Shown in pieces: positions 54,382-63,700 of a DNA stretch of 64,000 nucleotides. The notes beneath the pieces are model-generated. The model had not been told where the DNA came from. It ran no database searches and was given only the letters and a program-made list of their open reading frames with translations. The translations under genes and the position numbers were made by a program. Numbering within the stretch: position 1 is the stretch's first letter; each line of letters starts with the position of its first letter. The DNA comes from Sanguinoderma infundibulare (lineage: Eukaryota > Basidiomycota > Agaricomycetes > Polyporales > Polyporaceae), in the NCBI GenBank assembly GCA_032821775.1, contig JAVLRN010000005.1, positions 2,604,001 to 2,668,000 on the forward strand. The letters are read 5' to 3'.

Positions 54382-55192
54382 GGCAGGAGAAATAGAGCTG
54401 GGATATGCCCTGAGAAGAGTATATGGGGAAACGGAAGGGAGGGAAGGGGAGAGATGACGGCGGGGAGGGAAGTGATGGTCGCTGTAAGACTGGCGACAGA
54501 GGCCAGAGGCTGTCGCGCGCTCCCGAGCCCCACAGCCTCGGCGTCTAACCCCCTTCCCGTCCTGATTGGCTCAGCCCAAACTCAGCCATGGCCTTCCCTC
54601 GGCGAGCTCTCCCGGCCGTCTCAACTTCCAATGAAGCACTTGTGCACGCCCACGGTTTATTATCGTGCTCTACCGACAAGAACCTGTATACGTACAAGGG
54701 TGTTAGGACTTCAGCATGTTTGACCTCCTCCACGGACTCCGTCCTGTACATGACCCAGGTCTTTGATCTCTAATATGCATACCCTCGCAAGCACTGGGGG
54801 ATGTATCTGAAGCGCATGGTCCTCCGAAATATGCCGCTGCTAGGATTCGTCGTTCTCACTACTTCTCAGGACCGTACTCTCCGCTTTCCCAAGCGCACGA
54901 TAGTTGTGCAATGTCTATCAGCTGCGCATACGTTTGACGTTTAACATAAACCAAATATATGTACCACCAGTACATCAGTCTGACAACTCCCGCGACCTTC
55001 TCGGTCATCTCGGCGTCACTTACCATGGCTTACAATATGCGTCGTCGCTCACATAATTGTCAAGTACAGCCCTTCGCTTCGGAGGCCTTAGTAATGGTGC
55101 CATACAAAACATCATCTCGACATGCCCAATTGTTACGGACGTATGGTATAGCGCCCGATTATGTAATATCGTAGATACCTGCCTGTACGTGC

Positions 55193-55215
55193 GGTAAGGC
55201 TTCCTCAGCCTTACC
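55193..55215. repeat. 8-bp perfect hairpin inside a possible LTR
   Basis: ggtaaggc at 55193-55200 and gccttacc at 55208-55215 form a perfect stem with a 7-base loop. It lies about 60 bases after a tgttacgg sequence that resembles the start of gypsy LTRs. Without the second LTR the LTR reading is only a hypothesis. Confidence 0.5.
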
Positions 55216-55342
55216 ACCACCGCCCCACCTGCGTACCCCGTCGCCCTGCAATATAGGACGTTGACGAGTCACGCTAGGGGCATCGGAAGGCCCACTCTTG
55301 TGTCTTTACATTTTTTTTGACTCCCACTAGTCTTCTATTCTT

Positions 55343-55470
55343 GGCGACACTCCTTTGGACTCGCTTTCGGAAAATTTTAGGCTACCTTCGACTTCTCGGC
55401 GACACTCCTTCGGACTCGCCCTGACTTCGATTCTTCGGACAGCTCTTCGGCGACACTCGATTCGACTCGC
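55343..55470 (+). repeat. Three spaced copies of a 22-bp repeat
   Basis: The unit ggcgacactccttyggactcgc occurs at 55343-55364 and 55398-55419 with one difference, and a diverged third copy lies at 55449-55470 (ggcgacactcgattcgactcgc). Spacing is 55 and 51 bases. It lies immediately upstream of the ORF at 55504, in its presumed leader. Confidence 0.75.
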
Positions 55471-55503
55471 CGCGGCCCTCGATTCCGACCCGGACGACTC
55501 CCA

Positions 55504-56805
55504 ATGGATTCCTTCCGGGGCTCTCACCGCCGGGACACGCCCCCGCACTTCCACCAGCCGGAGCCCATCCGGGCTCCCTCCAGGCATCAAAACGCGGTCG
55601 ACACGACCGCATTCGACCCCGCCAGCTTCGCCACGGCTCGTTCTTACGAAACGAGCCGCTATGGCGGCAGCCAGGGGTACTCGGATGGCCTGAACACCAT
55701 CCGGCTGCCGACCCGAGTGCGCGACCCCAGCGCGCTCTTCCCCTCACCCCCGTCGCCGTCACCTCGACGGGACATGTCCGGCTTCGGAACCATGAGCATG
55801 GACCAGACAGGGGTCCTAGGTGAGTCCCGCTTTTACGGTTCTCGCCCCCATTCCACGCCCAACGTGCCGCCCCCGGTTCAGGCGAGTCCCTCGCGGCTAG
55901 CTCAACAGCTACCGCATGGCTCGCCCCTGGGGCGTGCAGCATCCCCGCGACTGACGCAATTGCTGTCGTATGGGTCTCTGCATTCTGAGCAGAGACCATC
56001 GAGTGCGAGGAGCCAGCCGCGCGATGTTGTTGCTGCGTATGAGACGGCTCTGACGGCGTATCAGAGCTCGCTCATGACGCAAGTGTCCCTGCGCTCGCAG
56101 CAGCTGTCTGAACACTCGCGCGAGCTTGCCACGCTCCACGCTAAATCAGACGCTGTCCTGCGTGAATATGCCAATGAGGTGCATGCGGCTCAGGCCTGCA
56201 CCAACCGTGCTGCGGACGATAACCAGCGAATGATGCTGGATATTGAGCAGACGATTGCAGATTCACGGCGGGCTCTCAACCTCCCGCCGCTGACTTCGAT
56301 TGTGTCCCCGCCACAATTGACTGTGCTGCCGCCTCAGTCCCGCTCAGCACCGCCTCTAAATACTAGTAGATTAGAGCAGTACCCGAGTGCAATCAGAGCA
56401 AACACCTCACCCCCATCTGTACCCAGTCATGAGCCCGAGCATGCGCCGACTGAATACAGTGAACATCTGCTGCACCAACATCCGTCCGAATTGCTCGAAG
56501 AGTTCAATGAATGGGTGGGTCAGCTGGCACGACAGCAAAGTTGCATCACCACAGCTATCCACTCCAGCATGGATAGCCTTGCCCAGAGTGTGAGGCAACT
56601 GTCCACCAACAGTCAATCTGCTCCTTTGGGTGTGAACTCTGGCTACCTGCCTGAGGTTCTGCGTGGTGTGCCTCAAAAAGCTGATTGCTATGCAGCATAT
56701 CAGCTGCTCTACAATGACATCCTCAACGAGCAACATGAATGTGCTTCTCTGGAAAAACCTTCCCAAGCTACTTTGGTGAAAGTACAACTAAAAAGTAGAA
56801 ATTAG
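55504..56805 (+). CDS. Ser/Pro-rich 433-residue protein, possible retroelement gag N-terminal part
   Basis: A long uninterrupted frame in the repeat compartment. The first third is rich in Ser, Pro, Arg and Gln (FRGSHRRDTPPHFHQPEPIR). The middle is helical and likely coiled coil (QQLSEHSRELATLHAKSDAV; MLDIEQTIADSRRALNLPPL). The last third contains HPSELLEEFNEWVGQLARQQ. No known domain was recognised. The final codons (KVQLKSRN, stop TAG at 56803) run into the AT-rich element, so the natural C terminus may have been lost. Its position upstream of a gypsy remnant suggests a gag-related polypeptide, but this is inference; a lineage-specific host gene is the alternative. Confidence 0.5.
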   Translation: MDSFRGSHRRDTPPHFHQPEPIRAPSRHQNAVDTTAFDPASFATARSYETSRYGGSQGYSDGLNTIRLPTRVRDPSALFPSPPSPSPRRDMSGFGTMSMDQTGVLGESRFYGSRPHSTPNVPPPVQASPSRLAQQLPHGSPLGRAASPRLTQLLSYGSLHSEQRPSSARSQPRDVVAAYETALTAYQSSLMTQVSLRSQQLSEHSRELATLHAKSDAVLREYANEVHAAQACTNRAADDNQRMMLDIEQTIADSRRALNLPPLTSIVSPPQLTVLPPQSRSAPPLNTSRLEQYPSAIRANTSPPSVPSHEPEHAPTEYSEHLLHQHPSELLEEFNEWVGQLARQQSCITTAIHSSMDSLAQSVRQLSTNSQSAPLGVNSGYLPEVLRGVPQKADCYAAYQLLYNDILNEQHECASLEKPSQATLVKVQLKSRN

Positions 56806-57000
56806 TGCTATTAGAAAAGCATTAGTGAGTTAGGGAAAATTAGCCTAAGATTCAGTAGGTCCCCCTTTTCCTTCGTTCTATCTTAGAAGGATTAGGGATA
56901 AAGTAGCACTACTGGCCCTAATCCTTCCCTAATCCTTCCCTAATCCTTCCCTACAGTAGTGCTAATTTTTTCCTAATCCTTCCTAATGGTTGCTAATCCA
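56780..57000. mobile_element. AT-rich foldback/MITE-like element
   Basis: About 220 bases strongly AT-rich against a GC-rich genome. Three exact tandem copies of ccctaatcctt lie at 56916-56948, and their reverse complement aaggattaggg lies at 56887-56897. A second inverted pair, tagcactactg at 56904-56914 and cagtagtgcta at 56954-56964, nests inside. The outer ends are imperfect inverted repeats of attag-rich sequence (near 56803-56850 and 56965-56997). It abuts the stop of the 55504 ORF. Non-coding; no target-site duplication could be fixed by eye. Confidence 0.65.
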
Positions 57001-57264
57001 GGGCTACAGGTTCAGTATCTCAGGGATTTGCTTGGCTGTCCAGAACTTGTGCACACCATAGAAGATAGACATGACAGTGTATATTGAGCATAACTAATAC
57101 ACACACACTGTAGCTACAGACAAGCCAACCATCCACCTCCCAGATCCACAATTTTGAATTCACTAAGGTGAAGAGACGCCACTGGTGATGAAGTACATAA
57201 CAGCCGCATTGAGGATTACCTGTAGAAGTATCAGAATATGTACAGGCTGGCGGACACGGCAAAC

Positions 57265-58634
57265 TCACATCAGAACCACATGAGGCAAGGCAGAGCCACC
57301 CCCCCACCAACCATGGTGAGGTAAATCATGTTGATGGACAACCTGACCAGCGCGACAGCAGATGCACTGTGAGCGTGTTTGCACAGAGTCAGCGTGCACA
57401 GAAAGAGGTGCCACACAAAGAGCAGGGTGAGAATCACGTTGACAAACCTGTGTGACGAAAACCTTGAGAACCAACCCCAGAAGGCACAAGAGCTGAGGTG
57501 AGGAGATGTGGGGAGATCCTTGTGAGTGTTGGGGGCAAGAAGCGGGCTGCATGGAGGCTGAGGAGACGGCGAAGAAGCAGAAGCACGGGTGGCGGCAGAG
57601 ATGGCAGGCAGTGGAGAAGGCGGTGGGAGGACCAGGGGTGTCAGGACGGCCACGACCGTCGAGAAGCGCCTTCTTGAGGGCGTCGATCTCCTGGTGCAGG
57701 GCCACATTTTTGCTCTTCATGCTGCCGAGTTCGGTGTGGATCGCATCGATGAGCCGGTCGCATTCTGCGATATCGCCCTCAAGCGTGGAGATGTACTCTA
57801 GAACATGAGGTCAGCCACTGAACTCTAGATTTGCAGTGTACTGGGACAAGAGCATTTTTGCCGACAGCGCCTCTGGACAGAAACCGTTTGTGGCACATAT
57901 GATCAAACCCCAGTCCCGGTTTCAACATACACATACATCACGCAACACCAGCTCGAGAGCACACAAGTGAGACAGGGCAATGGAGAGAGAAACGCACCCT
58001 AGCGATGGACACACAAGTTGTGCATGCTAATCTTGTTGCGGAGCTGCCATTTCTCCTTAGAGGACACCTTCTTGTACTCCTTGGGCAATGGCCGCCAGTT
58101 GTCGGGGTCGCTCGGGATCGTGGCGAGCATGTTGGCAGGTGACTCCTTTTCGATGCTGGCAGTGCGCTTGACAATGCCGCCATCGCAGACAGTGCCCTTG
58201 CAGTTGGCCTTGCCCTTGCCGCCGACCTTGATGGCGGGGAGGACGTGGTCCTTGGGGATCATTTGGAGGTTGTCATCAATGACGAGGTCATCGTCGTTAC
58301 CTTCTTCCTCTTCGTCAAAGTCACTCGCCACCTTGGAGGCTGCGGGGGTGTACATGAGCTGGGGATCGATGCTGGGAGAGTCCGCTGAGGCAGAGCCGGA
58401 GCCAGAGCCAGAAACTAAGGACTCGGGGCTGGACATGGGGGCGTAGGATGTGAGAAAGTCGTAGCGAGAGGGGACAAGTGAGCTATGGTTGGTGGGGGTG
58501 CCAACCAGCATGGAGGAGGGGAGCTGGCCGTGGGGGGCATTGAGACAGGCCCAGATGAGGTTCTGGCCCTCTGGTTGGGTGATGAGGGGCTGGTGCTTTG
58601 CAGTGAAGGTGTAGACGAGACTGGTCTCGGACAT
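57265..58634 (-). pseudogene. Decayed bZIP transcription factor gene
   Basis: The upstream exon (58634-57999) begins MSETSLVYTFTAKHQPLITQ and runs through acidic and Ser-rich sequence to KEKWQLRNKISMHNLCVHR, then stops. That is a bZIP basic region: the N and neighbouring positions fit, but residues expected to be Arg are Trp, His, Cys and His. The next coding block (about 57,800-57,650) has leucine-zipper-like heptads EYISTLEGDIAECDRLIDAI and MKSKNVALHQEIDALKKALL with further Cys and His where Arg is expected. After GRGRPDTPGPP the frame degenerates. The lysine codon expected at the exon junction is a stop. The changes fit C-to-T or G-to-A mutation. It is called a pseudogene or captured fragment. 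Confidence 0.7.
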
Positions 58635-58759
58635 GACGAGGAGGAGGACTTGAGTGCTGTTGAGGGTGGAGAGCTCTTACGCCTGGAGGGTGGGACAGGG
58701 GATGATGACAGAATAGGCGACTACGAAAGAGGAGAGAGAGGGATATGTTCGAGGGGAGA

Positions 58760-58887
58760 GAGGCGACGTGGCGAGTGGGAGGAGAGTCAGAAGTCTTAGA
58801 CGCTCGATTCGGTCGCACATTCAACGTGGCACCACCACGTCGAGCATCAAAGACTTCAACCTCTCCTCCCACTCGCCACGTCGCCTC
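58760..58887. repeat. 27-bp perfect inverted repeat with longer imperfect arms
   Basis: Arms at 58760-58786 and 58861-58887 are exact reverse complements over 27 bases (gaggcgacgtggcgagtggg then aggagag). Similarity continues inward with mismatches to about 58,812 and 58,835, so about 50-bp arms enclose a short centre. As a result both strands encode almost the same peptide (EATWRVGGExEVxDAR). It lies between the decayed bZIP gene (-) and the plus-strand fragments. Confidence 0.85.
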
Positions 58888-59040
58888 CTCATGCAGCACC
58901 CACTCAACATCCCTGGTGGGCTCGCTATCGGTTCTGGCTCCACCTCAAAGGAGTAGGAGGCACAGGGGGAGAGTGAGGATGGTCCCCCATCAGGCGATGC
59001 ATCAGGTCGTGGCAACCCTCGTAAGTGCCATCGCGCATCC

Positions 59041-60062
59041 TTGTCCGTAAACCAACCCCACGGTAACACGTCTGCGGCCGTGTCCAGTTCGTCTGGCGTG
59101 CCTCAGGCTGGCACACCTGGCCAGTCGCCATATGCTCATCCAGGTCAAATTCCCCCCGGTGCTCCCCCAATCTCTATACCTGGCGTCCCACCCCCCATGC
59201 CCCTCGAAAGCTCTCCTCGGCAAGGCACTCAGGCCATTCCGCCTCCGACAAGTCCCGGTTACACTCAACCCTCGGCTCGATCCCAAGAACTTCCTTGAAG
59301 GTCCACTGTCATGGAATCCTGCCACTCACCTCTGCCAAATGCTTGCTCGCTCCGGCATCATGGTACATAGCCAGTCACCATGACTAATTGTATGCGCGTT
59401 CCTGATCATGATATGCTTCTCTTCAGGTCGCATCCGGTATTTGCAATGGTATCAGCGCATGCTGCACCCTTGAAGCCGGTTTTGACTGCCTGTATCAGAG
59501 GTTGGGTCCCCGTCCATTAGTGGTCGATCTCCTCCGGCTGACCTACTCATAGTGGTGCTGCGACGACTGCTTCTCAGCTCGGTCAACCTGACTTGGCGAT
59601 TGCAACCCTGAACGACTTCATCCAGGTACGCTTCGGCCATTCACCCACTTACGTTGTTCGAAGCTCACCACATACAATCACCCTCAGAGCGCCCAAATGG
59701 TCTGCAGTCTCGACCCCACCACGCCAGTCATTGCCGACGCAGATACTGGGTGAGCATATTTTGCTCCCTATGCATGTAATACATCCCAATCGACTCCTTT
59801 GTGCATGTTTGACAGATTTGGTGGACCGGCGATGGTGGCCTGCATGGTGACCCAATATGCACGCGCAGCTTCCGGAGGCTATCCACCTCCACGAGCGAGC
59901 GGGGACCCCAACATGTATACTCACCACAGCGGCTACCCTGGTGCCCCTCCCCCTCAACCATATGCCAGCTTTGCGCACGACAGTTCGCCCCAAGCGGCTG
60001 TCAACCAGAACTCTTGGGCTGCACTGGGAGTACAGCACGGAGGGCAGTATGCGAGAAGATGA
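59041..60062 (+). pseudogene. Fragments of an unidentified Pro-rich gene
   Basis: Three coding-like blocks in plus orientation can be joined only loosely. The first (59041-59298) is Pro/Ser-rich (GTPGQSPYAHPGQIPPGAPP). The second (about 59,560-59,750) reads GAATTASQLGQPDLAIATLNDF, then after a plausible intron SAQMVCSLDPTTPVIADADTG. The third (about 59,816-60,062) reads FGGPAMVA and then GGYPPPRASGDPNMYTHHSG ... NSWAALGVQHGGQYARR with TGA. The blocks are interrupted by stops and missing junctions, for example after SARSQELP. No domain was recognised. It may be a decayed or captured host gene. Confidence 0.45.
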
Positions 60063-60780
60063 CCTAGACGTGTTTGCGAATGGGTTGCTAGGCAGGATGA
60101 CACATGGACCCTGCCATATGGACCAAGGCTTGCTCGTGTGTGCTGTTTTGCTCATGACTGGTTTCATGTAGCCCGCTAACTAAGGGCATGTATCTGATGT
60201 GCTGCTTTTGCTTCTCGTTTTCTCGCTCTTTGACTTCTTGTACAAGTGTTAACATTCCGCCCACTTCTTCCACCCACTTCTTCCCCCAATGACGTGTTCT
60301 GATATCCTTAACCCCCTTCAATGTTATTCGCACCCCATGCTTCCCTGTTCTTTTTCCTGAGTCCCAACATATGATATGATGTATGCTATCATTCTTGCCC
60401 CTTCTTGTGCCCAGTATGTGATCAATATCATGCTGCGGCTGTATGTCCGAGTATCAGTGTCCCGAGCAGTGTGTCTGAGTGTCATTGCCGTGCTTGTGTC
60501 CTGTTCGCGAACATTGCTACAAATCAAATTGCTGCAATGTATATAGTAGTGTGAAGTAGTGCAAAAGTAGTATAACTGCTAATCCTGTCCATGCAATAGT
60601 GCATGTTATTGCTATCTTAAAGATCCCTCTGTATGTTAGTGCAAATTAGATGCAATTAGTTCAAATTAGATCATTTTAGATTGACAGTACCTCCATTAGA
60701 TCATAGTTGCAGTTAATACATTGAATTAGCTTGGGAGGCTTTTCCTGATGTTGTTGAGCAAATGAAGAGCACGAGCGGCG
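60063..60780. other. AT-rich non-coding stretch
   Basis: No gene. From about 60,525 to 60,740 it is markedly AT-rich with dispersed attag/taat words (ttagtgcaaattagatgcaa; caaattagatcattttagat), resembling the word composition of the element at 56,780-57,000 but without the ccctaatcctt repeats. Confidence 0.5.
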
Positions 60781-63700
60781 AGCTGAGGCTGACTCTCGCC
60801 ATGCAGCGCGTGCCTTCCACAGCTCATATCCTGGAGTCAGCGCTCCACTGCCTATGGATTACACCCTGCAGTTGACAGTGGCCCCACAGACTGTCCCCAT
60901 GTCTGTGCAGTTCAATGTACCACTGCAGTCGATTTCAGATGCTAGAGCCACATATGCGAACCAGCACCAGCCAATGCCTGTGTATATGGCTGGCCAGCCA
61001 GTGAGCGTACTGCAGTCAGCTGCAGGTCAGACAAGTGCATCTGCCGCAGCTGGACTACCCCACTTGAGCAACCCACACCTTGATGGGTTGTTACAGCAGG
61101 TGATGCACAACATCCAGTACAAGGTGGGACAACCACTCCCACCTCTACCTGAAGGTGCAAAACAGCCTAAGATTGAGATGCCGCCTAAGTACAGCAGATC
61201 TAGTGATCATTAGGCTTTTTACTGCTGGCTCGATGGTGTGTTGAACTGGATGTGAGCTCACAATCTGTGTGGTCCTCAAGTGGATTTCCACCGGTTGAGG
61301 TACCTGTGCCAGCACCTAGAAAGGGATGCTGAGGAGTGGTACACTTGTAAAGTGGACCACCCCAATATTGCTGGTGTTCCAATGTTTGAGGAGGTAATCT
61401 GTGTGATGCATGCCAGATTCACCCACTCTAACATGGCCACCAAGGTGACTGAAAACTTTGTGAGGTGCTCATATACCTCCCATGGTGTTGAGTGATTTGC
61501 TGAGGATCTCAAGCAGCGAGTTGCTGAGATGATTGAGCATCCCAACATCTATGAGATGCACATGCGGTTGTTCGATGGACTCCCCGCCCACATGCAGAAG
61601 GACTTGGTTCACCGTGGCATGTCACCTGAGTACTGCAACTGGGCAACCATCCTCAAGAATGCATGGCAGCTCAAGGAGGCATACCGGTGGATGAAACTAG
61701 CATCCACCCACTAGTTGTCAGTGTACAATCGTGCAACCAGTCAAGCTCGTGAGTCTGCAACTGAGACTCAGCGCCATAACTGTGACCACTCTCGCTTATG
61801 GTCACGAGGCAGACCATTTGAGAGATGGTCGGAGCGCACAGACAGGCATGAGTGGCATGATAGAGATGACCGTGGATGGTGTGATTCCAAGACACAATTC
61901 CCTCACTGCCCGCCCATGCCAGGGCCATCTGCAATGAAGGATGCACTCAAGGACAATGCGTGCTATGCATGTGGAAAGGTTGGCCACTTCAAAGGCGATC
62001 CTCAGTGCCCAAAGTACAAGGATGCTGGCCAATCTGCATCAGCCACATTTCAGCATAAAGCCCACTTCCATGCTTAGTGTTTAGTTGACAAGGAAGAGGA
62101 TGACATGCGAGATGGCTGGGGAGGATCTCAGCTAGAGTCTGATCAACACTCTCCCGATTCACAGCGTGAACCAGAGGGGGAGGATGATTCGGGCTCTGAC
62201 AGCTCAGAAATCCTCCATGCTCATGCAATGCGCATCCTCGAACAGGAAGATGCACATCAAGACTTGGTGGAATTCCAACCAGTGACTGCAATGCGCGCGA
62301 TGCGTGCAGTCACAGTTGAGGAAATTGAGGATGAATATTACATTCAGCAGTGCAGGTGTCGAGAGGACCCACAGAGCAAGGACTCTGGAGTCCAATTCAA
62401 TGCAATGCGTGCCTCAAAAGCCCAGACACCAATGGAGTTTCGGTCGACTGTGCAGCGGAAAGATGAGTCTGCAACTGCACAGCCCAACCGTGACCCTGAT
62501 GGTCAGGCTGTACTGAGTGCAATGGTCGAAATTGCTGGCAACCTGGCATACTCGATGTTCGACTCAGGCAGCACAACCAGTGGTGTTACTCCAGAGTACA
62601 GCCATATCATGAAAACTCTCAAGGTTGTACTTGAGGATCAGGTCATTCTGCAGCTCGGTTGTGCAGGCTCTTGCTCCAAAATTAACTATGGAACACGAGC
62701 CCCAGTCACAATTGGGCCACTGCAGAAGGAAATCACCTACTTTGACATGGTAAACTTGGATCAGTATGACTGTGTGTTTGGAACACCATTCATGAATGAA
62801 CACGGAGTCGTGCTTGACTTCAAGAACTGAGAGATCATCATCCAAGGCCACCACATTCCAGCATTCAGTCATGAGGAGGACACTGCATTCCACACTAAGC
62901 GTTGTCACGAGCAGAGCACAGAAAGGTCCAAGAATCCCAATTGACTCCCAAAGATTCACAGCGCATCTCACAAGCACAAGCAGACCACTGTGGAGGAAGT
63001 TGAGGATGTAGAGTGGCGTACCGCAAAAGAAAACTCCAAATTAGCTGCAGATCACCCCTCACTGTTGCTGTCTTCAGATGATGAAGACACTGATATAGAG
63101 GACAAGCCCCGCAATGTGCGGCGGCCCAAACCAAAGCCTGAGGAAGTGAAATACTCACCATGGAGGGTACACATCAACTACCCTGACCGTGAGTACTTCG
63201 CTTACTCTAGAGTGAAGAAGCGACCACATGAAAAGGTTAGCCCCATGCCAGGGATCGCTCCACATGACTATGTACCCATGCACTCATCCAAAGGAGTGAG
63301 GCATGATAAGTATGGTCATGAGGATCCACTCGGAGTGAATGAACAGATGGAACTAGAGATCAAGCAGTACTTCTGGAAGTCACCGGAAGGCACTGCAAAG
63401 GACAGCCCCCACCAGTCGCAATCAGAAGCGGACATCCCTGTGCTTTGAGCCAAATGGACTGAGGAGGTTGCTGATCTCACTGGTGAAATACCTCCTGAGC
63501 TACCACCATTCCGGGAGATAAACCACTGCATACCGCTGATAGATGAGAGTAAGCAGTACAATTACCACCATCCACAATACCCAGATGCTCTCAAAAGTGA
63601 ACTTCGAGAGAAGATGGACAAGTATCTGAAAGCAGGGTGGTGGGAGATGCGACCTGCACCACAAGCTGCACCACTTCTTTGTGTCTACAAAAAGAATGAT

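Larger units (their letters stand above)
54382..55503. other. 1.1-kb boundary region between core genes and repeats
   Basis: The left end is RSP5 promoter. From about 54,800 the sequence becomes mixed in composition. A candidate LTR relic starts near 55,131 (tgttacggac) and contains the hairpin listed below. A run of eight t occurs at about 55,311-55,319. No intact gene. Confidence 0.45.

Noticed and set aside
56916..56960. Interstitial telomere
   Set aside because: The unit is 11 bp (ccctaatcctt), not a 6-bp telomere repeat, and only three copies are present inside a foldback element.
57020..57310. 96-codon minus-strand ORF (Cys/Trp-rich)
   Set aside because: No domain, lies in decayed sequence after the bZIP zipper; more likely a chance frame.
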